Shown: positions 34,606-43,712 of the stretch, piece after piece | Layout: each line of letters starts with the position of its first letter | Position numbering within the stretch: position 1 is the first letter of the stretch | Source: Rhodophyticola sp017644125 | GTDB lineage: Bacteria > Pseudomonadota > Alphaproteobacteria > Rhodobacterales > Rhodobacteraceae | NCBI RefSeq assembly: GCF_042140125.1 | Contig: NZ_CP159473.1 | DNA length: 64,000 nucleotides | Direction: 5' to 3' (one strand) | Program-made: the position numbers and the translations under genes | The notes under the pieces: generated by a model | Database searches by the model: none | Told to the model about the DNA's origin: nothing | What the model saw: only the letters and a program-made list of their open reading frames with translations

Positions 34606-35802
34606 ATGACATCGAGAAAGGCCGGTCGGCATTTCCTGCAAATCCCCGGGCCGAGTGCGGTGCCTGATCGTATTCTGCGGGCGATCAGTGCGCAAACGAT
34701 AGACCATCGCGGCCCGGATTTCGCCGCTGTCGGCAAGGCGGCGCTGGAGGGTATGAAGACGATCTTCAAGACTGATGCGGGCCATGTCATCATCTTTCCG
34801 GCCTCCGGCACCGGCGCATGGGAGGCGGCCCTGATCAACACCCTTTCCGAAGGCGACCGGGTATTGATGTACGAGACCGGCCATTTCTCCATGCTGTGGA
34901 TGAAGATGGCCAAACGTCTCGGGCTGGCGCCTGAATTCATTGAAGGTGACTGGCGCGGCGGCGCAGACCCCGACGCCATCGCGGAGCGTCTGCGCGCGGA
35001 CAAGGGCCACGAGATCAAGGCCGTCTGCGTGGTGCATAACGAGACCTCCACCGGATCCGTTTCGCCCATCGCCGAGGTGCGGGCGGCCATGGACGTGGTT
35101 GGGCACCCGGCACTTCTGATGGTGGATTCCATCTCCGGGCTCGCATCCGTCGATTTCCGCTTCGATGAGTGGGGCGTGGATGTGTGTGTTTCGGGCTCCC
35201 AGAAAGGTCTGATGCTGCCGCCGGGCATCTCGTTCAACTGCGTCAGCGACAAGGCGATGGAGATCTCGCGCACGGGCGGCATGCGCCGGTCCTACTGGGA
35301 CTGGCAGGATATGACCGGCCCGAATGAAACGGGATATTTCCCGTACACGCCGGCGACCAACATGCTCTACGGCCTGAACGAAGCGGTTGCGATGCTGCAT
35401 GAAGAGGGGCTGGAAAACGTCTTCGCGCGCCATGCCCGGCACGGTGCGGCGACCCGCGCGGCCGTGCGGGCCTGGGGGCTGGAGGTGCTTTGCCGCCAGC
35501 AGGGACAGGAAAGCGGCGTGCTGACCGCCGTTCTGATGCCCGAGGGACACAGCGCCGATGCGTTCCGCGCGACGGTTCTGGCGCATTTCGACATTTCGCT
35601 CGGCAATGGCCTCTCCAAGGTTGCAGATCGGGTATTCCGCATCGGACATCTGGGGGATTTCAACGATGCGATGCTGATCGGCACCCTGTCAGGGATTGAG
35701 ATGGGGCTGTCGAAGGCCGGCATCCCACATTCAACAGGAGGAACTGCGGCTGCGATGAAGGTTCTGGAGGAGAACGTTCCGCAACATCTCGCCGCGGAGT
35801 GA
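34606..35802 (+). CDS. Class V aminotransferase, serine/alanine-glyoxylate type
   Basis: A 398-residue fold-type I aminotransferase of class V. LQIPGPSAVPD is the N-terminal signature, DHRGPDF follows, then FPASGTGAWEAAL, and the cofactor lysine is in SGSQKGLMLPPG (about 200). The pattern is that of serine-glyoxylate aminotransferase (SgaA) and its relatives, which convert glyoxylate to glycine. Ureidoglycine-glyoxylate aminotransferase (PucG) is a close alternative. It is divergent from the hydroxyacid dehydrogenase, which suggests joint work on a hydroxyacid or glyoxylate-type substrate imported by the transporter encoded downstream. Confidence 0.88.
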   Translation: MTSRKAGRHFLQIPGPSAVPDRILRAISAQTIDHRGPDFAAVGKAALEGMKTIFKTDAGHVIIFPASGTGAWEAALINTLSEGDRVLMYETGHFSMLWMKMAKRLGLAPEFIEGDWRGGADPDAIAERLRADKGHEIKAVCVVHNETSTGSVSPIAEVRAAMDVVGHPALLMVDSISGLASVDFRFDEWGVDVCVSGSQKGLMLPPGISFNCVSDKAMEISRTGGMRRSYWDWQDMTGPNETGYFPYTPATNMLYGLNEAVAMLHEEGLENVFARHARHGAATRAAVRAWGLEVLCRQQGQESGVLTAVLMPEGHSADAFRATVLAHFDISLGNGLSKVADRVFRIGHLGDFNDAMLIGTLSGIEMGLSKAGIPHSTGGTAAAMKVLEENVPQHLAAE

Positions 35803-35893
35803 CGACCTGAGGGGGCGGTCCACGCATGTGTGGCCCCGGAACGCCCGCCACGAAAGTGCCGCACGCCAAAGACAAGTTCTTGGAGGAGAGAAT

Positions 35894-36854
35894 ATGCTGT
35901 CTCTGAAAATCACCACCATCGCCGCGGTAATCGCCGGCATGTCCGTTGCCACACCGGCGGCCCTGGCCCAAGATTACCCGTCGCGCACGATCGAGGTCAT
36001 TCACTCCTATGGGCCGGGCGGCGGCACCGACCGTTTCGTGCGGGCCGTTGCGGTTCCGTTCGAGGAGATCTCGGGCCAGTCCATGGTGCCGATCTCGATC
36101 CAGGGCGGTGGCGGCATGCCGGCCTTCGCCAACTTCCAGCAGCGCAGGGTCGACGGTTACACGCTGATGGCGATCAGTCCCGACCAGATCATCGCCCATG
36201 CCCTTGGCAGGATCAGCATGGACGCGTTCCAGCCGCTGGCGCGCGTGCAATACGATCAGGGGATGATCGTGGTCCCCGCCGACAGCCCGTTCCAGACCAT
36301 CGAGGAGTTCATCGCCCATGCCCGCGAAAACCCCGGCGATCTGACCGTGGGGATCACCGGCGCCGCCGGGTTCGACGATACCGTGATGGGTCTTTGGAAC
36401 ATCGAAACCGGCGCCGAGGTCACGACCGTGCCGTTCGGCTCGTCCGAGATGGTGTCGAACACGCTTGGCGGGCAGGTGGATGCTATGCACGAGGAATATG
36501 GCCCCGCACGTGGGTTGATCGACTTCAGGCGACATGCGCCCGCTCGTTGTCTTTTCCGACGAGCGTTTGCCAGTGCTGCCGGATGTCCCCACCGCGGTCG
36601 AGCTTGGCTATGACGTGACGCTTGGGCGCTGGCGGGCCTTCGCAATGCCTGCGGATGCCGATCCGGCACATGTCGAAACGCTTTACGGTCTGATCTCCGA
36701 AGCCGTCGCCTCCGATGCGTATCAGGAAGTGCAGGAGCAGGCCGCGCTTCAATTCCGCTCCGAACTGCTTGATCCCGAAGAGTTTCAGGCTTTCATCGAG
36801 GAAGAGATCGAGGTTTACACACGCGTTCTCGATGCGCTTGGCCTCCTGAACTGA
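35894..36854 (+). pseudogene. tctC: Tripartite tricarboxylate transporter binding protein (TctC), frameshifted
   Basis: A periplasmic TctC/Bug-family binding protein with a signal peptide (AALAQDYPSR cleavage region), split by a one-base frameshift. The first frame runs from the ATG at 35894 (GGAGGAGAG site at 35882-35890) through GLID near 36522. After that it turns into an unrelated arginine-rich tail ending at 36613. The expected continuation, GDMRPLVVFSDERLPVLPDV, is in another frame and runs to 36854. Removing one T from the TT at 36524-36525 restores GLIDSGDMRPLVVF, so the lesion is an extra base. It is either a real mutation or an assembly error. All other domains are intact, and tctB and tctA follow. 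Confidence 0.85.
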
Positions 36855-36870
36855 CGCGCACCATTATGGC

Positions 36871-36897
36871 GGGCCCGGCCGATCATGCGCCGGGCCC
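36871..36897 (+). repeat. GC hairpin between tctC and tctB
   Basis: GGGCCCGGC (36871-36879) pairs with GCCGGGCCC (36889-36897) around a 9-base loop, with no T-run. It lies 16 bases after the binding-protein stop. It may protect the binding-protein message and reduce read-through into the permease genes, giving the excess of binding protein that such transporters need. Confidence 0.6.
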
Positions 36898-36960
36898 GGC
36901 CACCGGGCGCCGCGTGGCCCCCGTACCGGCCCGCCTCATATCCCGATAGGAGCGCATAAC

Positions 36961-37470
36961 ATGGCACATCGCCTGCTGGATCTGGCCTTCGCAGTCTTTC
37001 TTTGCGGTCTGTCGATCTTCCTGTGGGTCGTCGCGGACGGCTTTCCGGAATCGCGCCGTTTCGCGCAGGCCGACGCCGATTACTGGCCCAAGATCATCTT
37101 CGGGACGATGGCCCTGATTGCCGCCATTCTGGCCATCCGCTCCGTGCGCGACATGCGCCGCAGCGGCCTGTCGGCGGCCGGAGCCTTCACGATGTCGCCG
37201 GATTTCCGCAACTCGGCGCTGCGGATCGGCGGGATGGGCGCGCTGGTGCTGGTCTATTTCGTGGCGTTCCAGCATCTGGGTTTTATCCTGGCGACATTTG
37301 CGTTTCTGGTGCTGGCAAGCTTCGTTCTGCCCTACCGGAACAACCTGACGCGGGTGCTTTTCGCGGCGGGTTTCACGGCGGTGCTGGTCTTGTTCTTCAC
37401 ACAAGCGCTTGAGCTGCCGCTGCCCCGGGGAACCGGGATTTTCTATGATCTGAACGTGCTGTTCTACTAA
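36961..37470 (+). CDS. tctB: Tripartite tricarboxylate transporter small membrane subunit (TctB)
   Basis: A 169-residue TctB/DUF1468 protein with four predicted membrane helices (about 5-23, 45-62, 83-108, 125-150). TctB is the small integral membrane partner of TctA in secondary transporters that use a periplasmic binding protein. The sequence is of usual length and shows no damage. A TAGGAGC site lies before the ATG. It sits between the frameshifted tctC and intact tctA, 21 bases upstream of the latter. Confidence 0.88.
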   Translation: MAHRLLDLAFAVFLCGLSIFLWVVADGFPESRRFAQADADYWPKIIFGTMALIAAILAIRSVRDMRRSGLSAAGAFTMSPDFRNSALRIGGMGALVLVYFVAFQHLGFILATFAFLVLASFVLPYRNNLTRVLFAAGFTAVLVLFFTQALELPLPRGTGIFYDLNVLFY

Positions 37471-37490
37471 GCTCCGGAAGGATACCGCCC

Positions 37491-38999
37491 ATGTTGGAAG
37501 CCTATGGTTCAGCGCTTGCCTATCTCTTCGGCAACCCATCGTCCTTTCTGCTGATCATCTTCTCGGTGATCTGGGGGATCGCATTCGGCTCGGTTCCGGG
37601 CCTGACCGGCATCGTCGGTGTCGCGCTTCTGATCCCCTTCACCTTCGTGTTCGACCCGACCGCGGGGCTGCTACTGCTCTCGGGCGTCTATGTGGGCTCC
37701 ACCTTCGGGGGCTCGATCTCGGCCATCCTGTTCAACACGCCGGGCAGCCCCGAGGCGGCCTGCACCGCGCTCGACGGCTATCCGATGGCCAAGAAGGGGC
37801 AGGCGGGCAAGGCGCTCGGGATCGCGCTGGCCTCTTCCGCGATCGGGGGCATTTTCGGCACGATCGTCCTGATGCTTCTGGCGCCGCCCATGGCGCAATT
37901 CGCCCTGAATTTCGGCCCGGCGGAGTATTTCGCGCTGGCGGTTCTGGGGATCACGGCCATTTCGGCCATCGGCGGCGGCTCGATCCTCAAGGGGCTGGTC
38001 GCGGGGCTTCTGGGTCTCGGGATCGCAACGGTCGGTCTCGATCCGATCACCGGGACGGAGCGGTACACGTTCGGCAATCTCTCCCTGCTGACGGGGATCA
38101 GCTTCGTCCCGGCCATCATCGGCACATTCGCCCTGGCGGAGGTTCTGCAACGGGCGGGCGAGAAGACATCGACGGCCGAGGTGATCACCGATGTCTCCAC
38201 CAAACTGCCAAGCATGAAGGAATTCATGGAGACGCGGTTCACGCTTCTGCGGTCCTCCTCCATCGGGGCGGTGATCGGCGCACTGCCCGGTGTGGGCGCG
38301 ACCACAGCGGCCTTCATCAGCTATTCGGAGGCGGTGCGCTGGTCGAAAAGGCCGCAGGATTTCGGCACCGGCGTGGCCGAGGGCATCGCCGCCCCGGAAT
38401 CGGCCAACAACTCTGCCGTCGGCGGCTCGATGATCCCGCTTCTTGCCCTTGGCATTCCGGGAAGTGCCACGACAGCCGTCATGCTCGGCGGGTTGACGAT
38501 CCACGGGATCATCCCGGGGCCGCTCCTGATGCAGACCAACACGCAGCTTGTCTATACCGTCTTCATCGGCATGTTCATTGCGAACATCCTGATGCTGATC
38601 TTCGGCATCCGGGCCGCGCGCTACTTCGCTCTGGTGCTGAAGGCGCCATATGCGCTGGTCGGCCCGGCCATCGTCGTTCTCTGCATGACAGGCGTTTATG
38701 CGCTGAACTCCAACATCGTCGATGTCGGCGTGATGCTGGCCATGGGCGCGTTCGGGTTCCTGCTGCGCAAGCTGAGATACCCGATCGCCTCCTTCGTGAT
38801 CGGCCTTGTCCTTGGCCCGATCGCCGAACGCAGCCTGCGTCAGGGTCTGGTGATAAGCGATTACGATTACTGGGATTTCGTGTCCCGCCCCATCACCGCG
38901 GTTCTGCTGATCGCCAGCCTGCTTTCGCTGATCTACGGCTTCTACGGCCAGTGGAAGCGGCATCGGCAGGACCGGGGCTCGCCCGCAGCGACAGGATAG
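37491..38999 (+). CDS. tctA: Tripartite tricarboxylate transporter large permease (TctA)
   Basis: A 502-residue TctA permease with about eleven membrane helices. The family's repeated glycine-rich motifs are clear: GLTGIVGVALLIPFTF, FGGSISAILFNTPGSP, then PESANNSAVGGSMIPLLALGIPGS in the second half. It moves a carboxylate or related anion together with sodium or protons. The substrate is unknown; the glyoxylate-type aminotransferase and hydroxyacid dehydrogenase nearby suggest an organic acid. The gene is intact, so the system would work only with a functional binding protein from here or elsewhere. Confidence 0.93.
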   Translation: MLEAYGSALAYLFGNPSSFLLIIFSVIWGIAFGSVPGLTGIVGVALLIPFTFVFDPTAGLLLLSGVYVGSTFGGSISAILFNTPGSPEAACTALDGYPMAKKGQAGKALGIALASSAIGGIFGTIVLMLLAPPMAQFALNFGPAEYFALAVLGITAISAIGGGSILKGLVAGLLGLGIATVGLDPITGTERYTFGNLSLLTGISFVPAIIGTFALAEVLQRAGEKTSTAEVITDVSTKLPSMKEFMETRFTLLRSSSIGAVIGALPGVGATTAAFISYSEAVRWSKRPQDFGTGVAEGIAAPESANNSAVGGSMIPLLALGIPGSATTAVMLGGLTIHGIIPGPLLMQTNTQLVYTVFIGMFIANILMLIFGIRAARYFALVLKAPYALVGPAIVVLCMTGVYALNSNIVDVGVMLAMGAFGFLLRKLRYPIASFVIGLVLGPIAERSLRQGLVISDYDYWDFVSRPITAVLLIASLLSLIYGFYGQWKRHRQDRGSPAATG

Positions 39000-39198
39000 G
39001 CGCGCGGCCTGAAAAACCGAAGCGCCAGAGTTAACTTGCGTTCATGCCATACGCCGATCATCCTGCCATGAAGGACGCGCAACGGCACCGTGGCGGTTGT
39101 GCCGGGCTTGGGCGCAGACAGGCCCCGGCACAGGAATGCGCCGGCAGGGCGGGTGTTGCGATGCTGTTCGATGAAACGATGGCGCGGCGGGCGGAAAC

Positions 39199-39879
39199 AT
39201 GGGTGATGCAGGCAAGGGCTGGATCCGTCATTTCGAAGGGTTGCAAAGCCTTTCGGAGGACATGCAGACGGAGCTGATCAAGGGCAGCACGGTGGTGTCG
39301 GTGCCGTCCGGCACACAGGTTTTCCAGCCCGGGCAACCCGCCGACAACCTGCTTTTGCTGCTGGAGGGCACGGTGCGGGTGCACCAGAAATCGGACACCG
39401 GGCGCGAGGTCCTGCTTTATCGCGTGCATGCGGGCGAAAGCTGCGTGCTGACGACGGCCTGCATGCTGGCCTGCGAGAACTATTCCGCAGACGGATTGGC
39501 CGAAAGCGACGTGTCCGCCGTCGCCATTCCGCGCGCCACGTTCGACGCTCTCGCGGCGCGGTCCGATGTGTTCCGCAACTTCATCTTCACGACCTATTCG
39601 CGGCGGATCACCGCCCTGTTCACGCTGATCGATGATATCGTGTTCCGGCGTCTGGACGTGCGTCTGGCCGGGCGGCTTCTGGAACTGGCGGGTGCGGGGG
39701 ATGTGGTGCACGCCACGCATCAGATGCTCGCCACGGAGCTGGGCACCGCCAGAGAGGTGATCTCCCGCACGCTGGCCGAGTTTCAGCGCCGGGGGTGGGT
39801 GGAGCAATCCCGGGGCGAGCTGCGGCTTGTCGGGCGTGGCGGGCTGGATCGCCTCACGCGATCTGCGGGAGAATGGTGA
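39199..39879 (+). CDS. Crp/Fnr-family transcriptional regulator
   Basis: A 226-residue regulator with an N-terminal cyclic-nucleotide-type beta-roll (about 25-130) and a C-terminal winged helix (about 150-215; MLATELGTAREVISRTLAEF is the recognition region). Cysteines at CVLTTACMLACENY (about 92-104) are in the sensor domain. This C-x6-C-x3-C arrangement is not the N-terminal cluster of FNR, but might sense redox or sulfur species. The start ATG lies after GGCGGAAAC. A DUF2892 gene follows 66 bases downstream. Similar Crp-like/DUF2892 pairs occur in sulfide and persulfide responses in alphaproteobacteria. Confidence 0.85.
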   Translation: MGDAGKGWIRHFEGLQSLSEDMQTELIKGSTVVSVPSGTQVFQPGQPADNLLLLLEGTVRVHQKSDTGREVLLYRVHAGESCVLTTACMLACENYSADGLAESDVSAVAIPRATFDALAARSDVFRNFIFTTYSRRITALFTLIDDIVFRRLDVRLAGRLLELAGAGDVVHATHQMLATELGTAREVISRTLAEFQRRGWVEQSRGELRLVGRGGLDRLTRSAGEW

Positions 39880-39945
39880 CGAAGTCACCGAGCCCCGGAC
39901 ATATCGTGTGTCATACTGGTGGAAACCGACCAGAAGGAGACGGAT

Positions 39946-40155
39946 ATGACCACCAATATGGGCAAGATCGACAGGGGAATACGGATCGCAGTTGCGGTTG
40001 TTCTTCTCGGGCTCGCATTCGGGACCGGCTTTGCCGCAACCGGCGTTTTGCATTGGCTCTTGATCGCGATCGCGGCGGTCTTCCTGCTGACCTCGGTGCT
40101 TGGCAATTGCCCGCTTTACAGCCTGATCGGCATCAAGACCTGCCGCATGAACTGA
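39946..40155 (+). CDS. DUF2892 (YgaP-type transmembrane) protein
   Basis: A 69-residue membrane protein with two helices (about 13-32 and 37-55). The NMGKIDRGIRI N-terminus and GNCPLYSLIGIKTC C-terminus are typical of the inner-membrane DUF2892 domain, which in YgaP is fused to a rhodanese. Two cysteines at the C-terminal end may matter for sulfur chemistry. The ATG at 39946 is preferred as AAGGAGA (39934-39940) lies directly before it. It is likely controlled by the Crp-like regulator upstream. Confidence 0.85.
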   Translation: MTTNMGKIDRGIRIAVAVVLLGLAFGTGFAATGVLHWLLIAIAAVFLLTSVLGNCPLYSLIGIKTCRMN

Positions 40156-40227
40156 CCGTGCCGGGCGGCGGGTCGCGGGCCATGCACCCCAGGGCGGGCC
40201 GGGCGGATTTGTCCGGCTTGTCCGGTG

Positions 40228-41784
40228 TCAGCGTCGCCGGGCGGCATTGCCGCCCCGGGCCGTTGCAAGCAAGATCTCGTCATCGGGCTGCAGGGTGAGC
40301 CCGCTTACGAAGCCCGCCTGTTCGAATAATTGGTTGTCGCGACGGAGCGACAGGCTGTTTGTGCCGCCGTCGCTTGCGCCCGGCAGGGGCCAGACCGGTA
40401 CGACCGCATGGGAATAGCCTGCGGACATGACCGCGGCGGCCCGCATGCGAAAGCGGGTTATGATGCCGCGCCCCCCGGGCCATTCGCCCGGTTGCGCGCC
40501 TAGGTCGCCCAGAGTCTTTTCCACGATCTCAAAGCCATAGCGCGCCTCCGCGACCTCCACGGGGCAATTGAACGTGTCCCCGTGGCTGGTGGAGAACATC
40601 GCGTCGTTGCCGGGCCGGTCCGGCGTCGCGCCCCAGCCGCCCATCTGCGGTTCGACCATGGCATAGCGGCGGCCCGTATCGGGGTTGATCCCTGAAATCA
40701 CCGTCCCGAAGATCGATGCGAAATGGCCCGCCGGCAGGTCGGCGCCCGCCTGCGTGGCCAGACCGCGCCAAAGCATGTCGATCAGCCTGATCCGGGTTTC
40801 GAAATAGTAGCCATGGGGGGCGTGGGGGCCCGGGTCGAATATGCTGCCCGGCCGCGTCAGCACGTCGAGCGGCTCGAAGGATCCGGCATTGGCGAAACGC
40901 GCGGGGTCCGTCAGCGCCTTGAAGAGGATCTGGCAGGCGATGACCGCGCCGTCGCGGCTGGTGTTGTAGGGGCCTTCGGTCTGGTCCGGCGCATCGCGCA
41001 GATCGACCGTGAAGCGCTCCGGCGTGATCGTGATCCCGGCATGCCAGACGCTGCCGTCATCCTGCGGTTGGGCGATTTCGAACGTGCCGTGGGGCAGGCG
41101 CGCGAGCCCGGCGGCGGCCCGCGCGCGGCCCGTCCTGCGCGCTTCGGTGATGGCGGCGCGAAACGTATCGGACCCGTAACGCGCGCACAGCCCGCGGATT
41201 AGCGCGCCCGCCCGCCGCCCGGCCGAAACCTGCGCCCAGAGATCGCCCGTCGCCTGATCGGGCAGGCGCGAGTTGCAGCGGATGATATCGATCACCGCCT
41301 CGTTCTTGCGCCCGCCGGAGAACAGCCGAAGGATCGGCAGTCGCAAGCCTTCGGCAACGATATCGGTCACATCGGTGGCCATCGAGCCGGGCGTGCGACC
41401 GCCGATATCTCCCCAATGCGCGATGGAGGCGACCCAGGCGACGCAGTCCGCCCCGACGAAGACCGGTTCGGCCACCACGACATCATTGAGATGGGTGACC
41501 CCGCCGTGATTGGGGTCATTTGTCAGAAAGACGTCGCCCGGCGCGACGGTGGAGCCCTCCTGCGTCAGGATGGCGGTCACCGTCTTGTCGAGCACACCCA
41601 CGAAGGAGGGGATGCCCGCGCCGGAACTGACCAGCGCGCCTTCGGCATCGGTGATGCCCGTGCCCACGTCGAGCACCTCGTAGATGATCGGGCTCATCGC
41701 GGTCTTGCGCAGAACCTCGAACATCTCCTCGGCGGCGGACTCGAGCGCGGCCTGCACCACCGAAAGCGTGAAGGTGTCAGGCAT
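40228..41784 (-). CDS. Hydantoinase B/oxoprolinase family protein (second HyuB)
   Basis: A 518-residue HyuB-type subunit (N-methylhydantoinase/acetophenone carboxylase/oxoprolinase beta family). It has VLDVGTGITDAEGALVSSGAG near the N-terminus, then FLTNDPNHGGVTHLNDV, the GGWGATPDRPGNDAMFS block and GGRGIITRFRM. HyuB pairs with a HyuA ATPase subunit to open cyclic amides such as hydantoins or 5-oxoproline with ATP. The ATG at 41784 overlaps the M24 stop by 8 bases. It is the last gene of the long operon and is much diverged from the HyuB at 43713-45362. Only one HyuA is present, so it may compete for it or use another partner. Confidence 0.9.
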   Translation of the reverse strand: MPDTFTLSVVQAALESAAEEMFEVLRKTAMSPIIYEVLDVGTGITDAEGALVSSGAGIPSFVGVLDKTVTAILTQEGSTVAPGDVFLTNDPNHGGVTHLNDVVVAEPVFVGADCVAWVASIAHWGDIGGRTPGSMATDVTDIVAEGLRLPILRLFSGGRKNEAVIDIIRCNSRLPDQATGDLWAQVSAGRRAGALIRGLCARYGSDTFRAAITEARRTGRARAAAGLARLPHGTFEIAQPQDDGSVWHAGITITPERFTVDLRDAPDQTEGPYNTSRDGAVIACQILFKALTDPARFANAGSFEPLDVLTRPGSIFDPGPHAPHGYYFETRIRLIDMLWRGLATQAGADLPAGHFASIFGTVISGINPDTGRRYAMVEPQMGGWGATPDRPGNDAMFSTSHGDTFNCPVEVAEARYGFEIVEKTLGDLGAQPGEWPGGRGIITRFRMRAAAVMSAGYSHAVVPVWPLPGASDGGTNSLSLRRDNQLFEQAGFVSGLTLQPDDEILLATARGGNAARRR

Positions 41785-42862
41785 CGATCCGCACGGCTGC
41801 GCGGGACAGATCCGACAGGATCTCGGGGCCGTCCCCCCGCAGGATGACGATCTCCTCCAGCCGGATGCCAAAGCGGTCGGGCAGATAGATGCCGGGTTCG
41901 ATGGAAAACACCATGCCTTCGTCCAGCAGGGTTTCCGACGCGCCTGTCAGATAGGGCGGCTCGTGCACTTCCACACCCATGCCGTGGCCGGTGCGGTGCA
42001 GAAAGTAGTCCCCGTACCCCGCCTCGGCGATGACACCGCGCGCCGCGGCGTCCACCGCCTTTGCCGGCACGCCGGGCCGTGCGGCGGCAAGGGCGGCCTC
42101 CACCGCCGCGTCGACGATGTCGTGAACCCTGTCATATCCCTCCGGTGCCTGTCCGAGGATCGCCATCCGCGTGATGTCGGAGGAATAGCCCGCCATGCCC
42201 GCGCCGATATCCATCACCACGGCCTGGCCGCCGGCCAGCCGTGTTTGGCCCGTATGGTGATGTGGGAAGGCTCCGTTCGGGCCCGCACCGATAATGGTGA
42301 AAAGCGGCTTCGCGCCCTGGGACAGGAAGCTTTCGCGCGCGACCTCGGCGACCTCCGCCTCGGTCATGCCGGGCCGCATCGCCGCCCAGGCGGCCTTCAT
42401 CGCGGCATCGGCGCTCCGGGCGTTTGCTTTCAGTTTTGCGTATTCGTCGGCATCCTTTCGCATGCGCAACGCACCCACGGTGGTCGCGGTGAATTGCCGT
42501 GTCGCACCGGGCAGCGCATCCTGAATGAGGGCGGCATGATCGGCTCGCATGGTTTCGTCGAGAACCAGCGACCGCGCGCCCGTCAGGTTGAACGCGCTCA
42601 GAAGCCTTGCAAGCGCCGCATCCGGCCCGTCGGCATCGTCCCACGCGAAAAAGGGCAGATCGGTCTGCTGTCGGGCGCTGTCGGCCTCCAGCCCCGGCAT
42701 CAGAAAGCCCGCGTGATCCGCGGTGATGCAGGCCACCAGCGGGCGCTCGTCGCCATGGGGCCGCACGTCCAGAAGCCAGGCCATATGCGCGCCCGGTCCA
42801 AGCGCGACAAGGTCCACACCTTCCGTTTTCATCGCTTGGCGAAGTCTGCTCAATCTGTCCAT
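41777..42862 (-). CDS. M24 family aminopeptidase (Xaa-Pro type), metal-competent
   Basis: A 361-residue M24B metallopeptidase. The five metal ligands are all present: Asp218 and Asp229 in MDIGAGMAGYSSD, His293 in GHGMGVEVHE, Glu322 in IEPGIY and Glu336 in IRLEEIV. It should remove N-terminal residues, often before proline, or hydrolyse similar amides. The ATG at 42862 shares TGATG with the racemase stop; the longer frame to 43282 lies within that gene. It contrasts with the metal-deficient homologue at 1717-2868. Confidence 0.92.
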   Translation of the reverse strand: MDRLSRLRQAMKTEGVDLVALGPGAHMAWLLDVRPHGDERPLVACITADHAGFLMPGLEADSARQQTDLPFFAWDDADGPDAALARLLSAFNLTGARSLVLDETMRADHAALIQDALPGATRQFTATTVGALRMRKDADEYAKLKANARSADAAMKAAWAAMRPGMTEAEVAEVARESFLSQGAKPLFTIIGAGPNGAFPHHHTGQTRLAGGQAVVMDIGAGMAGYSSDITRMAILGQAPEGYDRVHDIVDAAVEAALAAARPGVPAKAVDAAARGVIAEAGYGDYFLHRTGHGMGVEVHEPPYLTGASETLLDEGMVFSIEPGIYLPDRFGIRLEEIVILRGDGPEILSDLSRAAVRIDA

Positions 42863-43653
42863 CAGGCTGCTCCCGAAATATGGTTTCCAAAGGGTCGGTT
42901 CACGTCGAACCCGCCGACACTGGCCATTTCCTCCTCCGGCGGGGCCTCGCAGGTCCATTTGCGCGACGGAACCCAGCCACAATCGCGCCGGAGCGCGGCG
43001 GCATATTCGGCACGTTTGAAGGCCGCGATGGAGGGGTCGATGACAGGCACGCCAAGCTGCTCCTGCAACCGCTCGTGAAAGCCGATCTCCAGCGTGCAGC
43101 CCAGAATGATCGCTTCGGCGTAATCCTCCTCGACCGCGCGGCGCCCGGCCGCAAGCAGGCGTCTTTCGGTTTCGTCGTGATCGGCCTGAAATTCGGTAAC
43201 GCCCAGTTCCACATGGTAGAGGCCCGTGCATCGCCCGCCGTGACCATACTCCACGATATTGCCATGCATCTGGTTGGCCCATTTCCGCCGCCCGATGATC
43301 ACGCCGAAACGATTGGCGAGCGAGGTCGCGATTTCGCAGGCGGCCATGCAGGGGGCCACGACGATCATGTCGCCGGACAACTCGCGCGCCTCGTGCAGGG
43401 CGGTGTCGTAGAAGCAGCCGATCACGAAGGCATCGAAATCCGCGCGCGTGGCGGCACGGACCGCCCGCATCACGCCGGTGGTCACCCGGCCTTCATAGGA
43501 CCGGTACTCGATATGCTCAAATGCGCCATCCTCGGGCGGAAGCGAGGTGACGTGGATTTCGGTGCCCGGTCTGGCGTGGGCCGTGGTCGCATCCAGAAAC
43601 ACCTGATCGTAATCGCTGTTTCCGAGCGGGTTGTGATACATGATCTTGACCAT
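42862..43653 (-). CDS. Asp/Glu/hydantoin racemase family protein
   Basis: A 263-residue member of the cofactor-independent racemase fold. The two catalytic cysteines are visible in VIGCFYDTAL and IILGCTLEIG. With hydantoinase genes on both sides, a hydantoin or amino acid racemase role is natural, allowing both enantiomers to be used. A maleate isomerase-type reaction is possible. The ATG at 43653 follows an AAGGAG site; the ORF start at 43716 has none. Confidence 0.88.
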   Translation of the reverse strand: MVKIMYHNPLGNSDYDQVFLDATTAHARPGTEIHVTSLPPEDGAFEHIEYRSYEGRVTTGVMRAVRAATRADFDAFVIGCFYDTALHEARELSGDMIVVAPCMAACEIATSLANRFGVIIGRRKWANQMHGNIVEYGHGGRCTGLYHVELGVTEFQADHDETERRLLAAGRRAVEEDYAEAIILGCTLEIGFHERLQEQLGVPVIDPSIAAFKRAEYAAALRRDCGWVPSRKWTCEAPPEEEMASVGGFDVNRPFGNHISGAA

Positions 43654-43712
43654 TTTCAATCTCCTTGAGTTCGCGGCGGATCCGGTTCGCGAGGCGCCGG
43701 ACCCGGCCGGTG

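Noticed and set aside
39044..39277. A small 77-codon frame before the Crp-like gene
   Set aside because: It is arginine-rich, has no ribosome site and overlaps the true regulator in another frame.
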